This document shows, piece by piece, positions 1 to 10,348 of a stretch of 64,000 nt of DNA (positions within the stretch are counted from its first letter, which is position 1; every line of letters begins with the position of its first letter). Source of the stretch: UBA1479 sp002706405. Its GTDB lineage: Bacteria > Pseudomonadota > Alphaproteobacteria > Rhodospirillales > Casp-alpha2. The notes beneath the pieces were generated by a model. It worked only from the letters and a program-made list of their open reading frames with translations, made no database searches and was not told the origin of the DNA. A program made the translations under genes and the position numbers. The stretch lies in contig CAXATO010000006.1 of the NCBI GenBank assembly GCA_963972255.1, positions 138,625 to 202,624 on the forward strand. The letters are read 5' to 3'.

Positions 1-3000
1 GCATCGAGGGCGGCCTGGGCGGCGGTGGCGGCGGCATCGGCGGCGGCTTGCGCCGCGTCGGCGTCGGGGGTGTCGCCGGTCGCGGCGGCGGTGGCAAGGG
101 CCGCCTGCTGGCTGGCGATGGTGGCCTGGGCCTTGGCGTCGGTCAGGGCATCGCCGACTTCGTCCGTCAGATCATCGAGGAAGTTGTCGACGCGGGTTTG
201 CGCGGCACCCTGGGCGTTGATTTCGAAGGCGGCGGCGAAGCTGGCCTGGGACGCGGCCTGGGCGGCCTGGGAGGCGGCCTCGGCGGCGGCTTGCGACGCC
301 GCATCGGCATTGGCCTGGGCGATGGTGACGTTTTCGTTGGCGGCGTCGGCGGCGGCCTGGGCCTGGGCCAAGGCGTCTTCAGCATCGCTCAGCGCCTGTT
401 CGGCCTGCGCGACCGCATTCTGCCAGACCTGCTCAATGGCCGTGGTGACGCTGTCGTCGCCGTCCGAGGCGGCATCGCGGGCTTCCTTGACCTGGGCCAG
501 GGAATTGGTGCGCGAGGTCACCGTGGCTTGGGCGGCCGCCAGGGCCACGTTCGGTGCCACGGCGTCGGCGGTTGCCTGATCGGCGGTGGCGTTGGCGGTT
601 TCGGCGGCATCGGCGGCGCGCGCGGCGGCGGCCGCGGCATCACGGGCGGCCAGGGCGGCGGCGGCGCGGTCCTCGGAGGCTTCCCCCGAAGTCCAAGCGG
701 TCACGGCGGCGTCCGCATTGGCGGCGACCACGGCGGCGGCCTCGGCCTCGCCGGCGTCTTGCGCGGCGCGGGTCGCGGCGGCCTGCGCCAGATCGGCCTG
801 CTCTTGTGCATCCGGTCCCTTGCCGCGGGCGGCGGTCTGGGCGGCATCGGCGGCGGTCTGTGCCTTGTTGGCCGCATTACGCGCGGCCTCGGCGGCATCG
901 GCGGCAAGCGCGGCGGAACCCGGCACGTTGCTGGCGGCCAGGGCTTGCGCCGTCGCCAGAGCCTGGGCCGCATCCAGCGTTTCCGGGTCGTCGTCTTGTT
1001 CGAAGGCTTCCGCCTGTTCCTTGAACAGGGCGGCTTCCTCGGCTGCCTGGGCCCGTTCGGCGGCGCGCTGGGCGGCGGCGGCATCGGCCTGTTCCTGGGC
1101 GGCTTCGGCGGCAGCGGCGGCGGCGGCCAGAGCTTCTTCCGCGGCCGTCTGCGCCTGTTCGGCGGCCTCGTCTTCGGCGGACTGCAGTTCGGCGTCGCTG
1201 CGCGCGTCGCTGGCCGAGGCTTCGGCATTGTTCAACGATTGCAAGGCCGCACCGGCGGCGGCGGCGGCCTCGGCGGCGGCAACGGACGCCCGGTTGGCCT
1301 GTGCCGCGGCGGAGGTCGATGCGCCATTGACGACGATCTTTCCGGCGCCGCTGGCGGCCACGATGGCGCGGTTGCCGTTCAATTCGGCGGAGGCTGCGGC
1401 GGTTGCGGCGAGCTGTTCCGCCAACTCGGCGGCATCGGCGGCGGTCTCTGCGATGGTCGCGGCGGCATCGGCGGCGGCCGCGTCATTGTTGGCCTCGGCG
1501 GTGGCGGCATCCTGGGCCGCCTGCCGTGCCGTCAATTCCAGTTCGGCGGCGGTCGCGGCATATTGGGCGGCGGTGGCGGCGTCGGCGACGGCGGCATCGG
1601 CAAACCCGAGTGCTTCATTATAAGCGGCGAGGTCGGCGGCGGTCTTCGCGGCGGCGGCCGCATCGGCGGTTTCGGCTGCCGCATCGGCGGCTTCCTGCCG
1701 GCCTTCGGCGCCCCCAAGGATATCGTCGAAATTGATCGCCTGGGCCAGGGCCGCGCGCAGGGCGGCGACGCTGGTCAGTTCGGCATCGACGGTGACTTCG
1801 ACGGTGCTGCTTACCGCGACCTCGGTATCGACGTCCGGATCCAGGTCCGCCGTAATGGTGATGGCGTAGGTATCGCCGATTTCCGGCGTGCCCAGGATGG
1901 TTACGGTGGTGACCTGCCCACCGCTTTCCGTGGTGGCCGTGGTCAGAACGGCCGTGCCGTCGTTGTCGTCGGTGGCGCCGCCGTTGGTTCCGGTTACGGA
2001 AACCGTGAACGTCTGGTTCGGGACATTCCCGGTGATGACGATGGTGTCGGGGGTGGAACCGGCGGTCGCGGACACCAGCCCTTCGTCGGCGACGGTTTCC
2101 TGTTTTTGAGACAAGGCGAAGGCCGCGGCGGCGGCTTCGGGGCTCTCCGGCTCCGGATTGATGAAGTCGGCGAGGTCCCCGGCCGCCGAGGCGAGGGCGG
2201 ACTTGGCCTTGATCAGATCGATCAATTGATCGGCACGGTCGCTTAGCGCATTGGCCGCGGTCACGGCGGCGGCACGGGCGGCGACGGCTTCGGTGCCGTC
2301 GCTGGCATAGCTCAGGTTGGCGGCGCTGGTGACGGCGGCCTTGGTCGAGGTGACGTAGGCATCAAGGGCGTCGATCAAGGCATCGCGGACTTCCGCCTCG
2401 GCCGCGGCAACCTGGGTGCGCAGCGCCGGGTCGTCCGTTGCGGCGGCGGGGAAGTCCAGGATGTCCGTGCGCGCCTGAAGGTCGGCATTTCCGCCGGCCG
2501 TATCGTTTGCCAGGAACGCGGTGACATCGAAGCCGGCGACCTCGACGGCGAGATCTAGAAGCGCCTCAAGCGCCGACTTGGCGGCGGCATTGGCGGCGAC
2601 CTTGTCGGCGGTTCCGACGATGGCGTTGGCCTGGGCATCCTCGGCGTAGCCATTGACGGCATCGGCGAGGGCCACCAGTTGATTGGTCAGGGTCGTGACG
2701 TCGTCGACGGCGATCTCCAGCGCCGCATCGGCCTGGGCCTCCGCCGCGGCCTGTGCCACGGCAAGATAGCCTTCCGCCTGGGCTTCGGCCGATTGGGCCT
2801 CGGCCAGCGCGTTGATGGCGGCCAAGGATTCGGCCAATTCGGCCTGTGCCACGGCTTCCAGGGTCTCGACGGTGTCGCGCGCGGAATCGGCGGCGGCGCC
2901 CGAGACATCGGCAATCTGGCGGGCGCCGTTGATATGGCCGATTTGCCCCGAAGCGACATCGTCAAGGGCGTCCAAATTCACATCGGCGGTCGTTCCGTCG

Positions 3001-6000
3001 GGCGCGGTCACGGTCGTCGACGGTTCGACCACCAGGGTGCCGCCGTTGTTGGTGACGGTCACCTGAACGGAGGAGATGTCGTAGCCGCCGGAATCGTTCT
3101 GCGCCGCGATCAGGAAGGTGTCGGTCGCGCTGTTGCCGTCGGCCACATCGGCATAGGCGTCGGCATCGGGCGTGTAGACGACGTTGCCGTCGGAATCGAA
3201 GGTGACCTCGCCCTTGTCGCCGTCGCCGATGCCGCGGGCGCGGGCCTGCGCCACCTGGGCGGCATCGTGATAGATGTCGCGAAGTTCCACCTGTCCGTTG
3301 TAGACGGCTTCGGCGTTGGCCTGATTTTGCTGGGCGAGAAGTAACGCGGCCCCGGTCAAATCGGCCAGGACGTCGTCTGAAATCAGGTCATCCTGCGCCG
3401 CGTCGACCAGTTGCTGCACGCCTTTGATCTGCAGCGCCGTCAAGGTGCTGTCGCTGGTCTCCAAGGTGCTGCCGGATCCGGTCGTCACGGTCACGTCGTC
3501 GGAAACGGTGAGGGTGCCGTCGACATTGGTGATGGTGACGGTGATGATCTGCAGGTCGAAGCCGCCGGTATCATCGTTGGCGATGGCGATCTTGAAGGTG
3601 TCGGTGGTGGATTCCCCGACCGCGAGGTCGACCAATTCTTCATCGATCACGTACGTCACGGACGCGACGTCATCGGCATGCAGGTCGCCGACGTTGACGT
3701 CGCCCAAGGACCCGTCGCTGGCACCCTTTTCGATTGCTTCGGCGGTTTTCGCCGCGTCCTCGAAGGCCTGGAACGTGGCCAGATCGACGGCTTCGTCGAT
3801 CAGCTTGACCAAAAGGTCGGCGCGGGCGGCCTGAACATCGTTGGCGGCATCCGTCGCCTCGGACTTTTCCGTGTCGGCGGCGGTGCTGGCTGCGGTGGTG
3901 GCGGCCTGCTTGGTCGTCAGGTCGTCCTGGGCCGTGCCGTCCTTGAATGCCTGGGCGGCCTCGCGCGCCTGCGAAGCCCCTTCGATGGCGGCGGTCGCTT
4001 CGTCGGCGGTGCTTTCGGCGGTGTTGGAATCCTGCACCGCTTGCTGGAACTTGGACGCGACGGCAGGATCGACATCCCGGGTTGCCGCGAAGGTGTCGAA
4101 GGCGGCGATTGCCTGTGCCTTCAGGCTGTTGACCGCTTCCGCCGCGCTTACGGCGTTGGCTTTGGCAGCCAGCATGGCCGCCGGATCGGTGGTGTTCAGG
4201 GTGTTTTGGGCGGCGGTCGCCGCCTGGTCGGCGGCATCGGCGGCCTGCACCGCCAAGTTCAGGACGGTCAGCAGTTCGGCGGGAAGGTCCGGCTTGCCTG
4301 CAACGATGTCGCGGATCGCGGTTACCTTGGTGGTGACGATATCGACAACGCTGTTGAGATTGTTGATGTCCGTCGTCACCGCGCCGGCGGCGAGAAGCTG
4401 ATTGTTGATGTTGTTGTTGAAGGTTGCGGCGGCCGTATTCCGCGCGCTGGCGATGCCGTTGCCGGCGTCGTCCACGGCGGCGATCTTGGCCAAGTTGGCG
4501 GCCGCGATGGCGGCGTCGACCACGGCGGCGATTTCATCGGCCGATGTCACCAGGTTGTTCCCGGTGGCGCCGTCCAGGCCCACGGCCTCGCGCAGGGCGG
4601 CCAGGACGTCGGCGTCAATCTCGCCGCCCGAAGCGGCGACGGACAACATCGCCTGTGCCGACTGGATCATCGTGACCAGCGCTTCGGACAGGGCACGCGC
4701 GGCGTTGAGGGCCTCAAGTGGGGCGACGACGATTTCGATCAGGCTGTCCGTATCCGTCGCCGACAGGCCGGCATTGGGGCCGAGAATGGACAGAGAGCCG
4801 GACAGTGAACTGACGGCCAGCGATGCCGAGGTTTCCGCGTTTGCCGCGACCACCGAGGCATTGATCAACAGAGACAGGGCCTGGCTGACGGAATCGAAGC
4901 TGGCCGAATTGAAGACGATGGAATTGAAGTTGCCGACCCCGATCAGGTTCTGGATCGCATCGACTTGCTGGGGGGTGAACTGCTGCTGCAGGGACTGCAA
5001 GGTAAAGCCGCCGCCCGTCAGGTCGCCGGCCAATCCTTGAAGCTGCTGTGCCAGGCCCCTGAACTCGGCCGCCGTCAGGCCGCTTACGGGATCGAGGACG
5101 AAGGCCCCCTTGCCGTATTGGTCCTGCAGGGTCTCGAACACACCCTCAATGGTGGCCTTGGCGTTCTGCAGCTGGACGTTGATTTTGATCGCGTCGATGG
5201 CGCCCTGGTTGATGGCGCTCTGGAGCTGATCGAGAATTTTCGCGGTCTCGTCACCGGGCGCCGGCGCATCGCCTTCGGGTGTGCCGGACTGGCCGGGAAC
5301 GGCATTGTCGCCGGAACTGTTCGGAGGCTGGGGCAGGGATCGCAGGACCTCGGCGTACCGGGCCTGAATTTCCGCGGCGGAAATCACGATCGGCGGCGGC
5401 GGCGGCGTATTGAAGGAAACGATCGCCACGGTCGCGCCGACCTGATTCAGGACCACCGTCCCGGCATTGTTGGTGATCACCACCTCGCCGACGAAGTTGC
5501 CTTCGGGCAGGATCGTGAAATTACTTTGCTCTCCCTCGGGCGCGGCCTTGCCGGCCAGGGCCGTGCCGCGGATCCCGATGGTCGCCGTCGGCGTGTTGAT
5601 GAGCATGTTGTCGGGGCCGGTCTTGGCGATCTGGCCCGAAATAAAGGAGAACGCCCCCTGGACGATGGACGCGCCGAAGGCCCCGGTCTGAGCCTGCGGG
5701 TCGTAGACCATCTCGTCCAGGACCATGCGGCCGTTATCGGCAAGCGAGAAGGTCGATTCGTCAGCGAATTCCATGCCGACGGCGCCGAGCGGCCCAGTTT
5801 CCACAACATCGCCCTGATAGACAGGGTCGCCGACCTTGAGAATGGTCTTGGTGCCGTCCGCATGGGTCACCTCGACCTTGCCCGCGACGGTGACGATCTT
5901 GCCGATCGGCTCAGCCACGCCCGCCGGGGCGGCCTGGGCCTCGACACCGGGGGCGGCGGGGCCGGCCAGCTTGACCGCGAGCGGCCCGTTAATCACCGCG

Positions 6001-6254
6001 CCGTCAGGCGTGACCAGATCGGGGGGATCTGCGAATTTGAAGAAACTTTTGATGAGGACCTTGGCGCCGTCTTGGCCGACCAGCAACAGGTCAGGCCCTT
6101 GGCGTACGAACTGGGCCTGGAGGATCCAGCCACCGTCAGGCACATGAACTTGTTCAGCGCCCGCTGCATCTAAAACGAACGAGTTCGCGCCGCTCCAATC
6201 CTGTTGGTCCGCGCTTTTGTCGTCCGTTCCGGGAATAAATTGGTTTGTGGCCAC
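1..6254 (-). CDS. Giant alanine-rich FecR-domain exoprotein, C-terminus beyond the window
   Basis: The minus-strand frame is open from a GTG at 6254 to the window edge (at least 2,084 codons), so the C-terminus is missing. An in-frame TAA lies just upstream and AAGGGG abuts the GTG. Residues about 15-65 contain AEQVHVPDGGWILQAQFVRQ and GPDLLLVGQDG, resembling the N-terminal prefix of large type I secreted adhesins. A FecR-like beta domain spans about 115-235 (GKIVTVAGKVEV, MLINTPTATIGIRGTAL). Three Thr/Asp/Gly-rich beta segments at about 850-930, 1020-1085 and 1390-1490 resemble VCBS or cadherin-like repeats (TDTFKIAIANDD, TDTFLIAAQNDSGG). The rest, above all after residue 1495, is mostly Ala with Glu, Asp, Gln and Thr in AADAA-type runs, probably helical or coiled-coil. 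There is no Sec signal, which fits type I secretion, and a TolC-like gene lies upstream on the same strand. Adhesin or matrix function is inferred; the open frame is certain. Confidence 0.85.
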   Translation of the reverse strand, partial: MATNQFIPGTDDKSADQQDWSGANSFVLDAAGAEQVHVPDGGWILQAQFVRQGPDLLLVGQDGAKVLIKSFFKFADPPDLVTPDGAVINGPLAVKLAGPAAPGVEAQAAPAGVAEPIGKIVTVAGKVEVTHADGTKTILKVGDPVYQGDVVETGPLGAVGMEFADESTFSLADNGRMVLDEMVYDPQAQTGAFGASIVQGAFSFISGQIAKTGPDNMLINTPTATIGIRGTALAGKAAPEGEQSNFTILPEGNFVGEVVITNNAGTVVLNQVGATVAIVSFNTPPPPPIVISAAEIQARYAEVLRSLPQPPNSSGDNAVPGQSGTPEGDAPAPGDETAKILDQLQSAINQGAIDAIKINVQLQNAKATIEGVFETLQDQYGKGAFVLDPVSGLTAAEFRGLAQQLQGLAGDLTGGGFTLQSLQQQFTPQQVDAIQNLIGVGNFNSIVFNSASFDSVSQALSLLINASVVAANAETSASLAVSSLSGSLSILGPNAGLSATDTDSLIEIVVAPLEALNAARALSEALVTMIQSAQAMLSVAASGGEIDADVLAALREAVGLDGATGNNLVTSADEIAAVVDAAIAAANLAKIAAVDDAGNGIASARNTAAATFNNNINNQLLAAGAVTTDINNLNSVVDIVTTKVTAIRDIVAGKPDLPAELLTVLNLAVQAADAADQAATAAQNTLNTTDPAAMLAAKANAVSAAEAVNSLKAQAIAAFDTFAATRDVDPAVASKFQQAVQDSNTAESTADEATAAIEGASQAREAAQAFKDGTAQDDLTTKQAATTAASTAADTEKSEATDAANDVQAARADLLVKLIDEAVDLATFQAFEDAAKTAEAIEKGASDGSLGDVNVGDLHADDVASVTYVIDEELVDLAVGESTTDTFKIAIANDDTGGFDLQIITVTITNVDGTLTVSDDVTVTTGSGSTLETSDSTLTALQIKGVQQLVDAAQDDLISDDVLADLTGAALLLAQQNQANAEAVYNGQVELRDIYHDAAQVAQARARGIGDGDKGEVTFDSDGNVVYTPDADAYADVADGNSATDTFLIAAQNDSGGYDISSVQVTVTNNGGTLVVEPSTTVTAPDGTTADVNLDALDDVASGQIGHINGARQIADVSGAAADSARDTVETLEAVAQAELAESLAAINALAEAQSAEAQAEGYLAVAQAAAEAQADAALEIAVDDVTTLTNQLVALADAVNGYAEDAQANAIVGTADKVAANAAAKSALEALLDLAVEVAGFDVTAFLANDTAGGNADLQARTDILDFPAAATDDPALRTQVAAAEAEVRDALIDALDAYVTSTKAAVTSAANLSYASDGTEAVAARAAAVTAANALSDRADQLIDLIKAKSALASAAGDLADFINPEPESPEAAAAAFALSQKQETVADEGLVSATAGSTPDTIVITGNVPNQTFTVSVTGTNGGATDDNDGTAVLTTATTESGGQVTTVTILGTPEIGDTYAITITADLDPDVDTEVAVSSTVEVTVDAELTSVAALRAALAQAINFDDILGGAEGRQEAADAAAETADAAAAAKTAADLAAYNEALGFADAAVADAATAAQYAATAAELELTARQAAQDAATAEANNDAAAADAAATIAETAADAAELAEQLAATAAASAELNGNRAIVAASGAGKIVVNGASTSAAAQANRASVAAAEAAAAAGAALQSLNNAEASASDARSDAELQSAEDEAAEQAQTAAEEALAAAAAAAEAAQEQADAAAAQRAAERAQAAEEAALFKEQAEAFEQDDDPETLDAAQALATAQALAASNVPGSAALAADAAEAARNAANKAQTAADAAQTAARGKGPDAQEQADLAQAAATRAAQDAGEAEAAAVVAANADAAVTAWTSGEASEDRAAAALAARDAAAAAARAADAAETANATADQATADAVAPNVALAAAQATVTSRTNSLAQVKEARDAASDGDDSVTTAIEQVWQNAVAQAEQALSDAEDALAQAQAAADAANENVTIAQANADAASQAAAEAASQAAQAASQASFAAAFEINAQGAAQTRVDNFLDDLTDEVGDALTDAKAQATIASQQAALATAAATGDTPDADAAQAAADAAATAAQAALD

Positions 6255-6572
6255 CCCTTAGTGCTCGCTCTTCTGTGCGCACGACAGCGACCAACGGCCA
6301 CCGACGAACCGAGTCCTCCGACTTCCCTTGAACTGAGCACTGACTGCATGACCCGTCGGTACGCGATCTTGGTGTCTCGTTCGCCGGGTCGCAGGGACTT
6401 TAGGCATCCAACCTTACACCAGCGTGAACGGCTTGTTCGCGCTGCATTCGCTATAATACGAATAAAATTATATTAAAATCGACGGAAAAAATGTGACCGC
6501 TGACCACTTTGGCCGTGTTTTTGTCTGTGCGTGAATTGAGCCGGAAACCGGGTGTTTTCGGCAGATTTCAGG
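6255..6572. other. Intergenic region with an AT-rich island, probable promoter of the giant gene
   Basis: This 318-base gap between the TolC-like gene and the giant gene contains no convincing coding frame. Bases about 6450-6480 are strikingly AT-rich for this genome and contain TATAAT-like hexamers on both strands (TATAAT on plus at 6452-6457; AATATAATTTT on minus within 6465-6480). Since both flanking genes read leftward, a minus-strand promoter for the giant gene is the natural reading, but no good -35 box could be paired with it. I see no RNA gene or terminator with a clear T-run. Confidence 0.35.
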
Positions 6573-7910
6573 CTATTGCGGCTCAACTGCCGACACTTCC
6601 AGGCGGCCCATGGCGTTCAGCAGTCTGAAAGCCGCCTGCACGATCGACACTTCCGTGAGGACCGAATCACTTTGCGCGTTGATCAGGCGGGTTTCGCCGG
6701 ACAGCACGTCGAGCAGGGAGCGGCGGCCGGCTTCGCGTTCTTCACGGGCCAATTCAAGGAATTTGGCGGCGATTTCGACCTGCGCCGTGCGCACTTCGTG
6801 ATTCTGTCGCGCGGTTTCCAGATCGGCCCAGGCAAGACGGACGGTTTCCTCGGTCGTGCGCTGGGTGTCGGCCGCGCGGTCGATCGAGGCCTTGAAGTCG
6901 CTGCTGGAGGCGCTGACGGAATCAAGAGCGGTAAAGCCCAGATTGAAGGGGAAATTGAGTTCGACCTTGGCGGTCTGGGCATTGCGTAGGCCGATGGTGC
7001 CGTCCAGGTTGCGTTCATGCGCGGTTTCCACGACCGCGTTCAGTTCAGGAAAGAACAGGTCCTGTCGAGTCCGGGTGACGCTGTCCTTGGCGATGTCGGA
7101 GGCAAGCCGCGCGTTGCGCAGTTGAAAGTTCTCCTTGAGCGCGATCTCGATCGCTTCCTCAACGGTCCGGGGCATCAGCGTTTCAGGCACGGGCGGAAGT
7201 TTGAATTCGTCGAGGCCTTTGGGCATGTCGCGGTAAAGCGCATGATAGCGGGACAGGGCGTTGCGCAGGGTGCCTTCGGCAACCACGCGGCGGGACTGGG
7301 CTTCGGCCAATTCCGTCTTGGCCTGCAGAACGTCGGTGGAGAACCCGGCGCCGCCGGCGACCCGCGCGTCTTCAAGTTCCGTCTGCTTCTTGATGTTGTC
7401 TTCCGACTGCCGCGACAGGGCCAGACGCCGATGGGCGCTGTAGACCTGGATATAGGCGACGATGCCCTCGAGGATCAGATCCTGGCGCACCTGGTTCAGG
7501 TTGATTGCCGCCGATTCCCGATTCTTCTGGGAAATGTCGATGTCCGTGTCGGTCTTGCCGAAATCCCACAGCAATTGCGTGATACTGAGAGAGGTTTCGT
7601 TGAATTTCTTGGTGGTGTCCTGGGTACCGGGATTGGCGCGTTTCTGGAAGCCGTTGTTGAAATCGACTTCCAGTTCGGGGAACCAGGCGCCACGGGTCTC
7701 ACGGATACGGCTGGTCGCGGCATTCAGCGAATTTTTGGCGGCGTTGATCCGGTCATGATTTTCGATCAGGTCGAGCAGGCTGTCCGGCAACGACTGCGCC
7801 TTCGCGCCGGCACTCCCTGCCGACACGCCGAAAATCACGGCAAATGCGAACCCCACCTTAAGAAGGCTGCGCAACGTCTTTCCCCGAATGCTTGCGCCAT
7901 ATTTCGCCAT
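6573..7910 (-). CDS. TolC-family outer-membrane channel protein (type I secretion)
   Basis: The product is about 445 residues. The ATG at 7910 is preferred over one seven codons upstream because it directly begins a signal peptide: MAKYGASIRGKTLRSLLKVG, then a hydrophobic stretch ending near GAKAQS. The mature part has the TolC/outer-membrane efflux protein pattern: two related halves of long amphipathic helices with periodic Ala, Gln and Asn, joined by short beta segments (SITQLLWDFGKTDTDI; VRLAWADLETARQNHEVRT; SLLDVLSGETRLINAQSD). Such proteins form the trimeric outer-membrane tunnel for type I export or RND efflux. No ABC transporter or membrane fusion protein is in the window, so partners must be encoded elsewhere. 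Its position 318 bases upstream of the giant FecR protein, on the same strand, suggests it exports that protein. Confidence 0.9.
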   Translation of the reverse strand: MAKYGASIRGKTLRSLLKVGFAFAVIFGVSAGSAGAKAQSLPDSLLDLIENHDRINAAKNSLNAATSRIRETRGAWFPELEVDFNNGFQKRANPGTQDTTKKFNETSLSITQLLWDFGKTDTDIDISQKNRESAAINLNQVRQDLILEGIVAYIQVYSAHRRLALSRQSEDNIKKQTELEDARVAGGAGFSTDVLQAKTELAEAQSRRVVAEGTLRNALSRYHALYRDMPKGLDEFKLPPVPETLMPRTVEEAIEIALKENFQLRNARLASDIAKDSVTRTRQDLFFPELNAVVETAHERNLDGTIGLRNAQTAKVELNFPFNLGFTALDSVSASSSDFKASIDRAADTQRTTEETVRLAWADLETARQNHEVRTAQVEIAAKFLELAREEREAGRRSLLDVLSGETRLINAQSDSVLTEVSIVQAAFRLLNAMGRLEVSAVEPQ

Positions 7911-8159
7911 AAACTTACATACTCGGGGCACAATTGGAACATCTTATCGGGCCAATGGTAGCGCGATTTCGACCTTGGGCCGGATTTTTCAGACCCATAT
8001 AACCTTCTGAAAAACTTCTGGAAATTTTGTCGCGTATTGCGCGGTTAAATTCGCGCTGAAGATGCGGCGATTCGCCGTCCCATCGTGGGGGCCGACCGGT
8101 TATGGTTGGTAAACGACACCCTGCGCGACAACGCGCCAAGACAACGGGGCTTAGGAAAC

Positions 8160-9317
8160 GTGACCCAGGATTATTCGAAAGTTGAGAAAGACCTTGTCGC
8201 CGCCGCGGCCGAGTTCGCGGCTCGCGAGGTGCGGCCCCACGCGGCCGAATGGGAAAAAGCGCGGGCCTTGCCCGCGGACATGCTCGAGCGGGCGGCTGCG
8301 GCGGGGCTGACATCGGCCATACTGCCGCGCGATGTCGGCGGCGACGATGCCGGGATGCTCTGCGCCTCGCGCATGGCCGAAGTGCTGGCGGCGGCCGATT
8401 TCGGTTTCGTCTTTGCGCTGAAGGTTCATGCCAACGCGGCCAACGCCGTGGCCCGGCGCGGCACCGACGAACAACGCCATCGCCTGCTGCCCGATATGAT
8501 CAACGGGCGGCGCATCGGCGCGTTCTGCCTGACCGAACCGGCGGTCGGCAGCGATGCGAGCGCGATTACCTGTGCCGCGTCGAAGGAAACGGGCGGCTGG
8601 ACCGTGAGCGGCGAAAAGGCCTGGGTAACCAACGGCGTTCATGCGGACGTTATGAGCGTCTATGTCCAGACCGATCCGGACGCGGGCTGGCGCGGCATCG
8701 CCAATGTCCTGGTCGAAGGCGATTTTCCCGGTGTGACCCGTGGGGCGCCCTATGATCTGCTCGGCGGGCATGCGGCGGGACTTTGCGGCCTGACCTTCGA
8801 CGCCTGCCGGGTTCCGGACGCCAACCTGCTGATCGCGCCCGGCGAGGGGTTCAAGGCGGCCATGGCCGGGATCAACATGGCGCGCATGTTTGTCGCCGCG
8901 ATCTGTTGCGGCATGCTGTCCGAATGCCTTGACCGGGCCCTGGCCTATGGGGCGCAGCGCATGGCTTTCGGGCGCCCCATTCTGGCCAACCAGGGATTAC
9001 AGTGGGAATTGGCCGATGTGGCGACGGATCTGGAAGCCTGCCGCCGCCTGACGGAACATGCGGCCCGCACCCTGGATGCCGGAGAGGCCGGCATCGCCGA
9101 ATGCGCCCACGCCAAGAAGTTCGCGACCCGCGCCGCGGTTCGCGGTATTTCCGCCTGCATGCAGGCGATGGGGGCGGCTGGATTGCGCGCGGAGGAGCCT
9201 TTCGGGCGTCACTTCGCGGCGGCGAAAATGTGCGAATTCCTGGACGGCACGACGGAGATTCAGAACGTGGTGATATCGCGCAGCCTGCTGCGCCCCCACG
9301 GTCTCGACGCGTCTTAG
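8160..9317 (+). CDS. Acyl-CoA dehydrogenase family protein with atypical catalytic site
   Basis: A GTG at 8160 preceded by AGGAAAC is the best start and gives 385 residues, normal for the family. The architecture is an all-helical N-terminus, a central FAD and substrate-binding beta domain (FCLTEPAVGSDASAI, WVTNG) and a C-terminal helical bundle (YGAQRMAFGRPI; FLDGTTEIQNVVISR). In most members the catalytic base is the Glu of a Y-E-G-T motif, but here Asp362 takes its place (L-D-G-T). The alternative Glu position used by isovaleryl- and long-chain enzymes appears to be Ala241. The fold is secure; whether it is a true dehydrogenase is not. It stands alone, convergent with the diguanylate cyclase gene only 11 bases away, so context does not indicate a substrate. 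Confidence 0.88.
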   Translation: MTQDYSKVEKDLVAAAAEFAAREVRPHAAEWEKARALPADMLERAAAAGLTSAILPRDVGGDDAGMLCASRMAEVLAAADFGFVFALKVHANAANAVARRGTDEQRHRLLPDMINGRRIGAFCLTEPAVGSDASAITCAASKETGGWTVSGEKAWVTNGVHADVMSVYVQTDPDAGWRGIANVLVEGDFPGVTRGAPYDLLGGHAAGLCGLTFDACRVPDANLLIAPGEGFKAAMAGINMARMFVAAICCGMLSECLDRALAYGAQRMAFGRPILANQGLQWELADVATDLEACRRLTEHAARTLDAGEAGIAECAHAKKFATRAAVRGISACMQAMGAAGLRAEEPFGRHFAAAKMCEFLDGTTEIQNVVISRSLLRPHGLDAS

Positions 9318-9328
9318 GCGACCGGACG

Positions 9329-10291
<963 letters not shown>

Positions 10292-10348
10292 TGGGCCATC
10301 CTTTTCGCCGTGGTGTCGGCCTCAGTGTCATTGGGGGCATCCTATCGT

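Noticed and set aside
48..2246. Long plus-strand open frame of 732 codons encoding a Gly/Arg-rich product, and similar plus-strand frames to 6173
   Set aside because: They are antisense to the giant Ala-rich gene; Ala codons GCC/GCG read as GGC/CGC on the other strand, which keeps the frame open. Composition is that of a shadow and no family motif is present.
6452..6457. Perfect TATAAT on the plus strand
   Set aside because: No plus-strand gene starts within 1.6 kb downstream; the hexamer lies in an AT-rich stretch more likely to serve the minus-strand giant gene.
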